A stretch of 64,000 nucleotides of DNA from Syntrophotalea carbinolica DSM 2380. GTDB lineage: Bacteria; Desulfobacterota; Desulfuromonadia; Desulfuromonadales; Syntrophotaleaceae. The stretch covers positions 1,674,001 through 1,738,000 of the forward strand of contig NC_007498.2 of assembly GCF_000012885.1 (NCBI RefSeq). The letters run 5' to 3'. A model generated the notes under the pieces. That model did not search any database. It was not told the DNA's origin and was given only the letters and a program-made list of their open reading frames with translations. Positions 1-8,703 of the stretch are shown here, piece after piece. Numbering within the stretch: the stretch's first letter is position 1; every line of letters begins with the position of its first letter. The position numbers and the translations under genes are program-made.

Positions 1-47
1 TGATTTCATACCTTCTGCATAACTAAAACCTTCCCACGAGGCGTTTA

Positions 48-800
48 TTGCTGATCCTGGTAACCAACGATGATGGTGTCCATGCCCCCGGCATCGCAGC
101 CCTGGCCGATTCCCTGCACGGGTTGGGTCAGGTCGTGGTTGTCGCGCCCGATAGAGATCGCAGCGCCATTGGCCATGCGCTAACCCTTCATGCTCCCTTA
201 CGTGCTGACGAATTGCGACCCGGCGTTTTTGCCGTTGACGGGACACCTACCGATTGCGTTAACCTCGGTATTCACGGGTTACTTTCATCGGTGCCCGACC
301 TGGTTGTTGCCGGCATCAATCGCGGTGCCAACCTTGGTGACGATATTACTTACTCCGGTACCGTTTGTGCCGCTATGGAGGCGACCTTGATGGGGGTACC
401 CGCGCTGGCCGTTTCGCTTGAAGGGGACACCTTTGCTTCGTCCGAGTACCGGCAGGCTGCCGATGCTGCGTTGTTTCTTGCTCAAAAAGTTTCTGAGGAA
501 GGTTTGCCTTCTGATACCTTTCTTAATGTCAATGTGCCTGCCGGGCGCATTCGCGGCATACGTCTGACCCGGCAGGGGCGCAGGCGCTATGGTGACATGG
601 TGGTGGAAAAGATGGATCCGCGTGGGCGCAAGTACTATTGGCTCGGTGCCGGTGAGTGCGATTTCGATTATGTCGATGGGACCGATTGCCATGCCATGCA
701 TGAAGGGTTTATTTCCGTGACGCCGCTGCATCTCGATTTAACGAATTTTCGTTCCTTTGAATGTTTGTCTCGATGGAGTATGACTTACAGCATGGATTGA
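48..800 (+). CDS. surE: 5'/3'-nucleotidase SurE
   Basis: SurE hydrolyses nucleoside 5'- and 3'-monophosphates and is a stationary-phase survival protein of the cytoplasm. The 250-residue product has the family start with the metal-binding TNDDG at residues 6-10, the Ser of DRDRSA at residue 39, and the GINRGANLGDD segment near residue 90 that carries the metal-binding Asn. The start is TTG, chosen because the family begins a few residues before the Asp pair and a purine-rich stretch (ACGAGG) lies upstream. It is followed by pcm, yqaA, nlpD and rpoS, the classic stationary-phase cluster. Length is normal. Confidence 0.96.
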   Translation: MLILVTNDDGVHAPGIAALADSLHGLGQVVVVAPDRDRSAIGHALTLHAPLRADELRPGVFAVDGTPTDCVNLGIHGLLSSVPDLVVAGINRGANLGDDITYSGTVCAAMEATLMGVPALAVSLEGDTFASSEYRQAADAALFLAQKVSEEGLPSDTFLNVNVPAGRIRGIRLTRQGRRRYGDMVVEKMDPRGRKYYWLGAGECDFDYVDGTDCHAMHEGFISVTPLHLDLTNFRSFECLSRWSMTYSMD

Positions 801-925
801 TTCCGTTTTACAAAAGGCACGTTGTAAGGCTTGCCCCATGCCTGTGGGGCTGATATTTTTTATTGGGTAGGGTATGTGGGAGGGTTATAAGGCAGACGCT
901 CCCCAGGCGCCAAGGAACATCAGAT

Positions 926-1579
926 ATGGATTATTCGATAGCCCGGCGATTAATGGTTGAACAGCAGGTTATTCGCCGAGGAGTGAGCGATCCCCTGGTT
1001 GTTGATGCCATGATGCGGGTTCCGCGTCACTTGTTTGTCGAAGAGGCTTTGTGGTCGCAGGCCTACAGTGATTTTCCTTTGCCCATCGGCGAAAAACAGA
1101 CCATTTCTCAACCCTTTATGGTTGCGTTTATGACTGAATCCCTGTGCTTGCACGGTGGTGAAAAAGTTCTTGAAATAGGTACGGGTTCGGGTTATCAGGC
1201 TGCAGTGTTGAGTCAGATCGTCTCCCGTGTTTATACGGTGGAGCGTTTACCCGGTCTGGCGCGACGGGCTCGCAGGATACTCGATTCGGTTGGGTGCCGG
1301 AACGTCAATATCAAACTTACCGACGGCACCTTCGGATGGGAAGAAGAATCGCCCTTTGACGGTATTGTTGTTACTGCCGGCAGTCCGCAGATCCCACATC
1401 ACTATCTGGAGCAGTTGGCTGTTGGCGGGCGTCTTGTGATTCCTGTCGGAAATCGGGGCAGCCAGGTTCTCAAGCGGGTAGTGCGAACCGGGGTCGAAAA
1501 ATTTTCCGAGGAAGATCTGCTGGATTGCCGTTTTGTCCCCTTGGTAGGGAAGTATGGCTGGCACGAAGAGGGGGATTGA
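926..1579 (+). CDS. pcm: protein-L-isoaspartate O-methyltransferase
   Basis: Uses S-adenosylmethionine to methylate isoaspartyl residues and so begins repair of aged proteins. The 217-residue product shows the family motif [11 protein letters not shown] near residue 65 and the SAM-binding [11 protein letters not shown] near residue 85. An upstream in-frame start at 863 exists, but the ATG at 926 has AAGGAAC about eight bases before it and gives the usual protein length. It sits 125 bases after surE and three bases before the next gene, so it is probably co-transcribed with both. Confidence 0.95.
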   Translation: MDYSIARRLMVEQQVIRRGVSDPLVVDAMMRVPRHLFVEEALWSQAYSDFPLPIGEKQTISQPFMVAFMTESLCLHGGEKVLEIGTGSGYQAAVLSQIVSRVYTVERLPGLARRARRILDSVGCRNVNIKLTDGTFGWEEESPFDGIVVTAGSPQIPHHYLEQLAVGGRLVIPVGNRGSQVLKRVVRTGVEKFSEEDLLDCRFVPLVGKYGWHEEGD

Positions 1580-1582
1580 ACA

Positions 1583-2176
1583 ATGAAGTTGATTCGTCGG
1601 CTCTACGATTGGGTTTTACGCTGGGCGGATACCTCCTACGGTATGCCCGCATTATTTCTTCTGGCGTTTGCGGAGTCGTCCTTTTTTCCTATTCCTCCCG
1701 ATGTGTTGCTCATGGCTTTGGCCCTTGGCAAGCCTCGCGCTTCATACCGGTTCGCCGCTATCGCTTCGGTCGGGTCGATACTTGGCGGGGCGTTGGGGTA
1801 TGCTATCGGGCTTGGTTTCTGGGATGTGCTCGGCGACTTTTTCTATAGTTATGTCCCGATGTTCAGCGAGCAGGGGTTCATAGAAGTGCAGCGCCTGTTC
1901 GAAACATATGATTTCTGGGTGGTTTTCACTGCCGGATTCACGCCCATACCCTATAAAATCATCACCATCGGTGCGGGGGTGTTTCACATTAACTTCGCTA
2001 TGTTCATGGTGGCGTCGTTGCTGAGCCGCAGCCTGCGATTTTTCCTTATTTCCGGGCTGGTTTTTCATTTCGGAGAAACCGTGCGGATATTTATCGAAAA
2101 ATACTTCAATTATCTTACGTTTGCCGTCATGATTCTCGGTATCGGCGGGTTTGTCTTTGTGTCGCATTTTACCTGA
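1583..2176 (+). CDS. YqaA/DedA-family membrane protein
   Basis: A 197-residue polytopic inner-membrane protein of the SNARE-associated (VTT/DedA) superfamily, YqaA branch; the family is linked to lipid transport or membrane homeostasis. Visible marks are the FAESSFFPIPPDVLL segment near residues 29-43, a Gly-rich helix GSILGGALGYAIG, and the FTPIPYKIITIGAGVF segment, which carries the conserved Pro and Gly of the re-entrant loop. About five hydrophobic stretches can be counted. It begins three bases after the pcm stop, so translation is likely coupled. The exact substrate cannot be read from the sequence. Confidence 0.88.
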   Translation: MKLIRRLYDWVLRWADTSYGMPALFLLAFAESSFFPIPPDVLLMALALGKPRASYRFAAIASVGSILGGALGYAIGLGFWDVLGDFFYSYVPMFSEQGFIEVQRLFETYDFWVVFTAGFTPIPYKIITIGAGVFHINFAMFMVASLLSRSLRFFLISGLVFHFGETVRIFIEKYFNYLTFAVMILGIGGFVFVSHFT

Positions 2177-2200
2177 ACGTCTGTCGTAGGTATCTTTAAC

Positions 2201-3040
2201 ATGCTTAGGTGTGGATTCAAGGGTCGGAGACGAAGGGAGCTGTGGCCGGGCAACGTATGGCGTGTCGGTCGGACGGTTTTGGTGCTGGCTTTGTTGTGCT
2301 GGCTGACGGGTTGCAGTCCGCCTCGAGGTGTTTACCATACGGTCAAGCCCGGACAGACACTCTATCGTATAGGACGGGCTTATAATGTCGATACGGACCG
2401 TCTCGCGCGCATTAACGGCATTCGGGAGCCTTCGCAACTTAAAGTCGGCAAGCGGCTTTTTATTCCTGGAGCGCGAAATCCAAAGTATGTCCCTGCTACC
2501 GTTTCAAGTGCGCAACGGAACCGCCCTCAGAGCACCGTCAAAAAAGCCGCTAAAACGGCATCTTCTCCGCGCTCCCGCGCTACGGCAAGTCGGCGTCAAG
2601 CCTCAGTTGTCAAACCTTCCGTTAAAAAAAACACGCCTGCCCTCAAAAAAACTCCGGTAAAATCTTCCCTTGTTAAATTTATTTGGCCAGTTCGTGGTAA
2701 AATGGTTAAGTCGTTTGGACAACAGGGCTATGGCGGTCGCAAAGGAGTCGAGATCGCGGTCAAGCAAGGGCAGGAAATTGTCGCTGCAGCCGCGGGTCGC
2801 GTGACCTACAGCGGCAACGGTATCAAGGGATACGGTAATCTGATAATTTTGAAACATGCCGACGATTTTTTCACCGTGTACGGATTCAACAATAAAAACC
2901 TTGTGTCCACCGGGACCTATGTCAGTAGGGGAGAGCATATCGCTTCGGGAGGGTCTCCTCCCGGGTGTCGGGACGCGCGCCTGCACTTTGAAATCAGGCA
3001 TGGCAAAAATGCTTTGAACCCCGTCTCATGTCTGCCCTGA
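2201..3040 (+). CDS. nlpD: NlpD-like lipoprotein, LysM plus LytM (M23) domain
   Basis: A 279-residue envelope lipoprotein. After a basic N-terminus and hydrophobic stretch comes the lipobox LTGC (Cys about 38), then a LysM peptidoglycan-binding domain (about residues 45-90, YHTVKPGQTLYRI), a Ser/Thr/Lys-rich linker, and a C-terminal LytM domain from about 165. The zinc ligands look degenerate: the usual HxxxD is GRKGVE and the usual HLH is RLH. This matches NlpD/EnvC proteins, which activate cell-wall amidases rather than cutting peptidoglycan themselves. It lies directly before rpoS, as in many proteobacteria, and may contain rpoS promoters. Confidence 0.9.
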   Translation: MLRCGFKGRRRRELWPGNVWRVGRTVLVLALLCWLTGCSPPRGVYHTVKPGQTLYRIGRAYNVDTDRLARINGIREPSQLKVGKRLFIPGARNPKYVPATVSSAQRNRPQSTVKKAAKTASSPRSRATASRRQASVVKPSVKKNTPALKKTPVKSSLVKFIWPVRGKMVKSFGQQGYGGRKGVEIAVKQGQEIVAAAAGRVTYSGNGIKGYGNLIILKHADDFFTVYGFNNKNLVSTGTYVSRGEHIASGGSPPGCRDARLHFEIRHGKNALNPVSCLP

Positions 3041-3243
3041 TCTGCGGCATGTGATGTGTGCCCGAATCGGATATAACTGTATGGTCGATCGCCCTTTGTC
3101 TGTGAAATCTATTCGGAATAACGGCCTTGTTGCCAGCTGCCGCCATTGCCCATGGCTGCCCGATTTCGCTTCTTGAGTGAGTGTCGGTTGCGGTCCATGG
3201 GGAACGATCGTTTTGAGTAACCAACAGGGGGAATGGAGCTTTT

Positions 3244-4287
3244 ATGGGGAAGGTTCGCAAACGCCGTCAGGCTGCCGTGGATGCAGGTGCAGTCGAGGAA
3301 GAGGTTGAGGTCGTAGGGGGAGCAAAAGAAGGAGGGCTCGGCGCTATGGGAGTTCTGGACAATGTGGATGAGGTGGAAGAACGTGAAGAGTCCGAAGTAG
3401 AGGAATCCGAAAAAAGCAAGAAGGACGAAGGGCCCTCCGACGACGCTATAAAGCTTTATCTCAAAGAAATTCAAAAAACGAAATTGCTCACTGCCGAAGA
3501 TGAGCGTATGCTTGCTCGGCGCATTTCGCAGGGAGATATGGCTGCCCGTGACAGGATGATCGAATCGAACCTGCGGCTGGTAGTTAAAATAGCCAAGCGT
3601 TATATGAATCGTGGTTTGCCGTTTCTCGACTTGATCGAGGAGGGTAACATGGGGCTTATCAAAGCGGTCGAACGCTTCAAGCTCAGCAAGGAATGCCGGT
3701 TTTCCACTTATGCAACCTGGTGGATCCGTCAATCCATAGAGCGCGCCCTCGTGAATCAGAGCCGGACGATTCGTTTGCCGGTTCATGTGTCTGACGATAT
3801 CAATAAGTTCATCAAAATCAGTCGAGAGCTTGTTCATCAGTACAACAGGGAACCAAAGGTTGAAGAAATCGCCGAATACATGGGTGTCGAACCGGCCTAT
3901 ATCCGGCGGCTCATGGTGTTGGTCAAAAAGACCTATTCCATAGAACATCCCATGGGCGAGAATCGCGATTACAGCCTTATCGATACCATTGAGGATCCCA
4001 AGGCCGACAATCCCAGTACTTTTGTGGATGATATCGACAAATATGCGCACGTCTGCAACTGGTTTGAGACCTTGAGTGAGAATGAACGGGAAATTCTCAT
4101 GCTTCGTTTTGGTCTTGACGACCAGGAACCCCAGACGCTCGATACGATCGGACGACGTTTCGGCGTGACCCGCGAACGTATCCGGCAGATCGAGGCAAAG
4201 AGTCTTCAAAAACTGAGAAACCTTATGGAAGAGCAGGAGAGTGCCAGTCTCGCTTTTATGGAGAGTGAGATGGGGAAGCGCTCCTGA
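3244..4287 (+). CDS. rpoS: RNA polymerase sigma factor RpoS
   Basis: A sigma-70 family factor of 347 residues that directs RNA polymerase to general-stress and stationary-phase promoters. Visible regions are 1.2 (DAIKLYLKEIQ, about 66), 2.2 (DLIEEGNMGLIKAVERF), 2.3-2.4 (FSTYATWWIRQSIERA), 3, and the 4.2 helix-turn-helix (TRERIRQIEAKSLQKLR). The N-terminal 60 residues are strongly acidic and Lys-rich, longer than in enterobacterial RpoS. There is no long region 1.1 or non-conserved insert, which argues against RpoD. Assignment as RpoS rests on this and on the nlpD neighbour. GGAG lies about seven bases before the ATG. Confidence 0.9.
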   Translation: MGKVRKRRQAAVDAGAVEEEVEVVGGAKEGGLGAMGVLDNVDEVEEREESEVEESEKSKKDEGPSDDAIKLYLKEIQKTKLLTAEDERMLARRISQGDMAARDRMIESNLRLVVKIAKRYMNRGLPFLDLIEEGNMGLIKAVERFKLSKECRFSTYATWWIRQSIERALVNQSRTIRLPVHVSDDINKFIKISRELVHQYNREPKVEEIAEYMGVEPAYIRRLMVLVKKTYSIEHPMGENRDYSLIDTIEDPKADNPSTFVDDIDKYAHVCNWFETLSENEREILMLRFGLDDQEPQTLDTIGRRFGVTRERIRQIEAKSLQKLRNLMEEQESASLAFMESEMGKRS

Positions 4288-4323
4288 CCGGAGTAAAAAC
4301 CTATTGCCAGTGAAAGTTGTTTT

Positions 4324-4860
4324 ATGACTGAAAGGAACATGGACGTGGAGGACTTGCGGAACGTCATTCGGGATATACCCGATTTCCCCAAGAAGGGGAT
4401 AGTTTTTAAGGATATTACAACGCTGTTGGCCGATGCCAAAAGTTTCCACCGCATGGTGGATTTGATTGCGCATCGGTATATCGGGCAGAAGATCGATCAG
4501 ATTGTCGGCGTCGAGGCGCGCGGGTTTATTCTGGGTGCGGCATTGGCCTATAAGCTGGGAACCGGTATTACGCTGGTACGCAAGCCGGGTAAACTGCCTT
4601 ACAAGACGATTCAGAAGACCTATCAGCTCGAATATGGCACCGATACCCTGGAAATTCATTCCGACGCATTCAAGCCCGGAGACCGGGTCGTGGTGGCCGA
4701 TGATCTTCTGGCCACCGGCGGGACGGTGGCGGCCGTCGCCGAACTGGTGAAGGAATGCGGGGCGGAAATCGTAGAGTGTGCGTTCCTTGCCGAACTGGAG
4801 TTTTTAAAAGGTCGCGAGCGTTTGCCTTTGGACAGGGTCTTCAGTTTACTTAAGTTTTAA
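4324..4860 (+). CDS. apt: adenine phosphoribosyltransferase
   Basis: Salvages adenine with PRPP to give AMP. The 178-residue product has [15 protein letters not shown] at the start, as expected for Apt, and the PRPP-binding loop [13 protein letters not shown] near residue 121. An alternative start is the ATG at 4339, five residues in. It lies 36 bases after rpoS and ends 60 bases before a tRNA gene. Length is typical. Confidence 0.95.
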   Translation: MTERNMDVEDLRNVIRDIPDFPKKGIVFKDITTLLADAKSFHRMVDLIAHRYIGQKIDQIVGVEARGFILGAALAYKLGTGITLVRKPGKLPYKTIQKTYQLEYGTDTLEIHSDAFKPGDRVVVADDLLATGGTVAAVAELVKECGAEIVECAFLAELEFLKGRERLPLDRVFSLLKF

Positions 4861-4877
4861 TCGTTGCAAGAAAATCC

Positions 4878-4907
4878 TTGCCTTGTAAATCCTCGATAGT
4901 GTATAAA
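4878..4907 (+). promoter_or_regulatory. probable sigma-70 promoter of the tRNA-Arg gene
   Basis: TTGCCT at 4878-4883 and TATAAA at 4902-4907 are separated by 18 bases, with the tRNA beginning 14 bases downstream. The -10 is strong and the -35 acceptable. It starts right after the apt stop codon. Confidence 0.6.
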
Positions 4908-4920
4908 ATTAGCCCCTTGC

Positions 4921-4997
4921 GGCCCCGTAGCTCAGTTGGATAGAGCGGTCGCCTCCTAAGCGATAGGCCACAGGTTCGAATCCTGTCGGGGCCGCCA
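4921..4997 (+). tRNA. tRNA-Arg (anticodon CCU)
   Basis: A complete cloverleaf can be drawn. The acceptor stem GGCCCCG pairs with CGGGGCC, the D arm is GCTC/GAGC, and the anticodon loop CTCCTAA gives anticodon CCU for AGG codons. The T loop is TTCGAAT, closed by ACAGG/CCTGT. The discriminator G is followed by an encoded CCA. Length is 77 nt. A terminator follows nine bases later, so it is a single-gene unit. Reverse-strand translation of such a tRNA gives a well-known spurious protein, which is not annotated here. Confidence 0.97.
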
Positions 4998-5006
4998 TAC
5001 GAACTG

Positions 5007-5042
5007 CAACCCCCTTTTTGGTGTAAAATAAGGGGGTTGTTC
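5007..5042 (+). terminator. intrinsic terminator after tRNA-Arg
   Basis: CAACCCCCTT at 5007-5016 pairs with AAGGGGGTTG at 5030-5039, followed by a short TTCTTGT tail. It lies directly downstream of the tRNA. Confidence 0.75.
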
Positions 5043-5535
5043 TTGTCTTGCCCAGGAGTTTGTCGGACTATACTGGCCGGATCATGGATGGTCCGACAGC
5101 CTCCTAGTTCTTTTGGTGTCATGGGGAGTTTACCGACTGTTGAAATTCCTGGTTTCGGCAGTTGGCGCCAATCGATCCAATTTTCCAGTCTTTTTGCTCC
5201 CTTATTCACCCTCCCTTAGAAATATCAAAGAATCTCATCCGTAAAATAAAAAGCATCGATATTTATTTTGGATATAACGCGAAAGTTTTGTGATAAACAG
5301 CGTAACTTGTTGAAATTTCATGGCTATGTTTAGCTGTTCAGAAAATAAGCAGTTTGTTGGAGGCCATGTTGGATAGGGGCTTTGATGCTCTTTTCACAGG
5401 GTTATCCACTGTCTATCCACTGTTCGTGTGGAAAAAGTATAAAGGGGCTTGAAGATGCGTGGTTTTTTGGGATTGCGCAGCTGGTATGCTTTTCACGCTG
5501 ACGGGTGTGACAGGCGTTCGATGCTTTGTTACAAT
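5043..5535. other. gene-free A+T-rich stretch with DnaA-box-like cluster
   Basis: No convincing gene. Open frames here overlap the tRNA complement or the end of mazG. The middle part (about 5220-5400) is A+T-rich. At 5402-5435 there are three DnaA-box-like 9-mers: TTATCCACT (5402-5410), CTATCCACT (5413-5421) and, on the - strand, TTTTCCACA (5427-5435), the last fitting TTWTNCACA fully. Function is not known; it may be a DnaA-titration or regulatory site. Confidence 0.4.
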
Positions 5536-6342
5536 TCAAAGATTGCCGTGCTCCAGCTGTTTGGCTTGTTGCCAGAGGGTGAGGAGTTCTTCAAAGGATG
5601 TGGCTTCCATGCTGCGTTTTTGGTTTTTCAGGGATTCCTCTACATAGGTGAAGCGCTTGGTGAAGCGCTTGATGGTTCTGCCGAGGGCTTCTTCGGCGTC
5701 GATGTCGAGAAACCGTCCGAGATTGACCACCGAGAACAGAAGATCCCCCAGTTCGTCTTCCATTTTTCGTCGGTCGGTTCCCTGGATCGCTTCCTTGCAT
5801 TCGGATAGCTCCTCGTGGACCTTTTCTATTGCCCCCTCTACGCCCGGCCAATCGAAGCCTGCACGGCTGGCGCGTTCTGTGATCTTCCTGGCCTTCATCA
5901 ATGCGGGCAGGTGGACAGGTAGTGTGCCCAGGGTGGTCGGTGTTTGTCCCTGCTGTTCTTTTTCCTGTTGCTTGATGCGCTCCCATTGGCGTTCAATGTC
6001 TTGAGCCTTGTCCTGTTGCGTCGGTCCGAACACGTGAGGGTGCCGGCGTTCGAGTTTTTCCGCGATCCCGATAGCTACATCTTTCAGGCTGAATAGGTTT
6101 CTTTCCTCGAATATTCTCGATTGCAAAACCACTTGCAGCAACAGGTCGCCAAGTTCTTCGCGTATGCTGTGTGTATCGCCCTGGTCGATAGCGTCTATGA
6201 CTTCGTAGGCTTCTTCGATGATGTAGGGTTTAAGGCTTTCGGGCGTTTGTTTTGCATCCCAGGGGCAGCCACCAGGTGAACGCAAGGCGGAGACGGTCTG
6301 TATGAGGCGCATAAGGGCTTCTGTCGATTTTGCTTGAGGCAT
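5536..6342 (-). CDS. mazG: nucleoside triphosphate pyrophosphohydrolase MazG
   Basis: Hydrolyses (d)NTPs to monophosphates and pyrophosphate, cleaning nucleotide pools and lowering ppGpp-linked stress. The 268-residue product has two MazG repeats. The first carries CPWDAKQT and the helix EEAYEVIDAID with ELGDLLLQVV (metal-binding Glu/Asp). The second carries HEELSECKEAI and ELGDLLFSVVNLGR. An upstream in-frame start exists at 6462, but the ATG at 6342 has GAAGGA about nine bases before it and fits family length. It is transcribed against both neighbours. Confidence 0.94.
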   Translation of the reverse strand: MPQAKSTEALMRLIQTVSALRSPGGCPWDAKQTPESLKPYIIEEAYEVIDAIDQGDTHSIREELGDLLLQVVLQSRIFEERNLFSLKDVAIGIAEKLERRHPHVFGPTQQDKAQDIERQWERIKQQEKEQQGQTPTTLGTLPVHLPALMKARKITERASRAGFDWPGVEGAIEKVHEELSECKEAIQGTDRRKMEDELGDLLFSVVNLGRFLDIDAEEALGRTIKRFTKRFTYVEESLKNQKRSMEATSFEELLTLWQQAKQLEHGNL

Positions 6343-6709
6343 GTCGGGTAATCCTTCGAAAAATGGGCGAAATTCTTTATGCGATGACTGCCTGCCGAAT
6401 ATTAAATGGCGGCAGCCTGCGTGGCATTGAAAATAGCTTATGCGTATCTTCTGTGCAACCATCCCTTTTTTTTCAGGGTAGGATGGAGCGATGTCGTGGG
6501 CGCTCTGAGTCGGATGGCTCGCAGAAGGGAGTGGGAAAGGTCGCTGGCGGGCATGGTGCCTGTTTGGTCCCGCTACCTCGCGTAGGGGGCTTTAAGTGGC
6601 GGTGTTGTAAGCCGAGCGGTGAAAATAATTGCTTGCATTGGATTGCGGAATGAGCTAGTAAATGGCTGGCTTGATGCGGCAGAGGACTGCCTGGCGGCGA
6701 GCTTTTCCC
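6343..6709. other. intergenic region between divergent mazG and yceD
   Basis: About 370 bases with no gene that can be supported. Open frames on both strands lack family-like sequence or ribosome-binding sites. The right end leads into the yceD promoter. Confidence 0.4.
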
Positions 6710-6737
6710 TTGACAAACAAGGGCCAAGCCTTATACT
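6710..6737 (+). promoter_or_regulatory. strong sigma-70 promoter for the yceD-rpmF-plsX-fab operon
   Basis: TTGACA at 6710-6715 and TATACT at 6732-6737 with a 16-base spacer, about 42 bases before the first start codon. Both hexamers are close to consensus, as expected for a ribosomal-protein and fatty-acid operon. Confidence 0.8.
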
Positions 6738-6779
6738 ACCCGCTTATCTGCGGGCTGTCACTTTTATGGAGTACCCGAT

Positions 6780-7337
6780 TTGATCATCGAGTTGGATGAC
6801 ATTAAGGATCAGGGGCTGACCCTGGAATTGTCCGAATCCTTTGAACAATTTTCCGTACTAAGAGAGCTTCACGACAATGGTGAAGCCCTTTTTGTCAAAC
6901 CCCTGGATATTCAGGTGAAGGCTCGGCGGCTCGATGAGCTGGTGGTTGTCGAGGGGAGTGTGTCGACGCTCGTACGCTTGCAGTGTTGCCGCTGCTTGCA
7001 GGATTTCGAACAGGCTCTCGATGTCACTTTTTCCGTGACATTCGCGCGCGAATTGCCGAGCCTGGAGGATGAGCAGCAGCAGGATTCCGAGATTGAGCTT
7101 CAGGCTGAGGATTTAGGGCTGATCGCGTTTGAGGGCGACGAAATCGATCTCACGGAGAGCATTCAAGAACAGCTCGTTATGGCGTTGCCTGTGAAGCCTT
7201 TATGCCGAACAACCTGTAAAGGGCTTTGCTCTCAATGTGGTGCGGATCTCAATGAAGGCGCCTGTGATTGCCATGAGCAGGTTATGGACGGCAAGTTCGC
7301 TGCCCTGAAGAATTTTAAGGTTAAAAAGAAGGATTGA
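6780..7337 (+). CDS. yceD: YceD/DUF177 protein, 23S rRNA accumulation
   Basis: A 185-residue DUF177 protein; family members are needed for normal 23S rRNA accumulation and almost always precede rpmF, as here. It has a Cys pair (CCRC near residue 65) and a C-terminal cluster [13 protein letters not shown]...CDC that could bind zinc. The start is TTG, taken because a ribosome-binding site (ATGGAGT) lies just upstream and no good ATG is near. It is the first gene of a long operon. Confidence 0.88.
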
Positions 7338-7428
7338 TGTTATAGCTCAGGTGTTGGCTCACAACCGTGGGTATTTACACAAGACACAATTAATCGACCT
7401 GAATGGTCGCTTGGAAGGAGTTTTAAAG

Positions 7429-7605
7429 ATGGCTGTACCGAAGAAAAAGACCTCCAAATCAAAACGTGATATGCGTCGTGCGCATGACTTTCTGTCCGCT
7501 CCCGGAATCTCGACTTGCCCCCAGTGCAAAGAGCCCAAATTGCCGCACCGGGTTTGCGAGAGCTGCGGAAGCTACAAGGGTAAGGACGTCGTTGACGCTG
7601 AATAA
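7429..7605 (+). CDS. rpmF: 50S ribosomal protein L32
   Basis: The 58-residue product starts [19 protein letters not shown], typical of L32, and carries a zinc ribbon CPQC...CESC near residues 30-43. The ATG at 7429 is preceded by GGAAGGAG; an upstream in-frame start at 7351 would add 26 unrelated residues and is rejected. It sits in the conserved order yceD-rpmF-plsX. Confidence 0.97.
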
Positions 7606-7627
7606 ATCCGAATAAGAGGACGTCCGA

Positions 7628-8671
7628 TTGAACGAACGAATCGTAGTTGCCGTCGACGCCATGGGGGGCGATAACGCCCCTGAGGTTGAGGTTGAAGGTG
7701 CTGTCGCGGCTGCAAGGCGATGGAAAATACCGATTGTGCTGGTTGGTGATCAAGGCCGATTGGATGCGGTCCTTTCCCGTTACGATTTAAAGGGGCTGGA
7801 TATTGCCATACGACATGCCACAGAAGTCGTCGGCATGCATGATTCTCCATCGGATGCAGTGCGTAAAAAGAAAGATTCATCCATTCGAGTCGCATTTGAT
7901 CTGTTGCGTGGAAATGAAGTTCAGGCCGTAGTTAGTGCCGGGAATTCCGGGGCCACGATGGCCGTGGGAATGTTCCTTTGCAAAAGAATACCGGGAATCG
8001 ACCGTCCGGCTATCGCTACCATTCTGCCCAACAAAAAAAGTCAGACCGTGTTGCTCGATGGTGGTGCCAATGTGGACTGCAAACCCTTTCACCTGTCACA
8101 GTTCGGGACCATGGGAGCTGTTTATGCCAAGTTTATGCTTGGCAAAGAGCGTCCCAGGGTAGGGGTGCTTTCCAATGGTGAAGAAGAAAGCAAGGGCAAT
8201 GAACTGGCGCGTGAGGCGCACAAACTTCTGAAACAATCGTCGCTTAATTATATCGGCTTTGTTGAGGGACGCGATATATTCAGCGGCGATGTGGATGTGG
8301 TTGTGTGTGACGGTTTTGTCGGCAATGTTGTTCTTAAGGTTTCCGAAGGGCTGTCCGAGGCCATCAGCGATATGCTGCGAGGGGAAATAAAGCAGAGGTT
8401 ATTCGCTAAGCTCGGTTATTTGCTTGCGCGGCCGGCGTTTCGTGCATTTAAGAAAAAAGTCGATTACGCGGAATATGGTGGAGCGCCCCTGCTTGGAATC
8501 CAGGGTACGGGCATGATTTGTCATGGCGGATCCAACGCACGTGCCATCATGAATGCCATTCACATGGCGAGGGAATCGGTATCCCAGCGTATTAATGATC
8601 GTCTGATTGCTCAACTTGGTATGGAAAATCCCGAGCTTTCCGACGATGTTGTTAAACGTGGGGCCAGCTGA
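7628..8671 (+). CDS. plsX: phosphate acyltransferase PlsX
   Basis: Makes acyl-phosphate from acyl-ACP, the first step feeding PlsY for phospholipid synthesis; a peripheral membrane enzyme. The 347-residue product begins [12 protein letters not shown] and has [10 protein letters not shown] near 103 and [12 protein letters not shown] near 280, all PlsX signatures. The start is TTG with AGAGGA upstream. It is coupled to fabH, linking membrane lipid and fatty-acid initiation. Confidence 0.96.
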   Translation: MNERIVVAVDAMGGDNAPEVEVEGAVAAARRWKIPIVLVGDQGRLDAVLSRYDLKGLDIAIRHATEVVGMHDSPSDAVRKKKDSSIRVAFDLLRGNEVQAVVSAGNSGATMAVGMFLCKRIPGIDRPAIATILPNKKSQTVLLDGGANVDCKPFHLSQFGTMGAVYAKFMLGKERPRVGVLSNGEEESKGNELAREAHKLLKQSSLNYIGFVEGRDIFSGDVDVVVCDGFVGNVVLKVSEGLSEAISDMLRGEIKQRLFAKLGYLLARPAFRAFKKKVDYAEYGGAPLLGIQGTGMICHGGSNARAIMNAIHMARESVSQRINDRLIAQLGMENPELSDDVVKRGAS

Positions 8672-8703
8672 ATCCAGAGATTCCCCGCATGGAGTTGTGC
8701 AGA

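Noticed and set aside
3109-4659. 516-residue - strand frame opposite rpoS and apt
   Set aside because: Shadow of two strongly supported genes; no family-like motif and no ribosome-binding site.
4850-5209. 119-residue - strand frame with a GPDRIRTCGLSLRR string
   Set aside because: It is the reverse complement of the tRNA-Arg gene, a well-known source of false proteins.
4921-5535. Integrated element at tRNA-Arg
   Set aside because: No integrase gene and no repeated tRNA 3' end were seen in the window.
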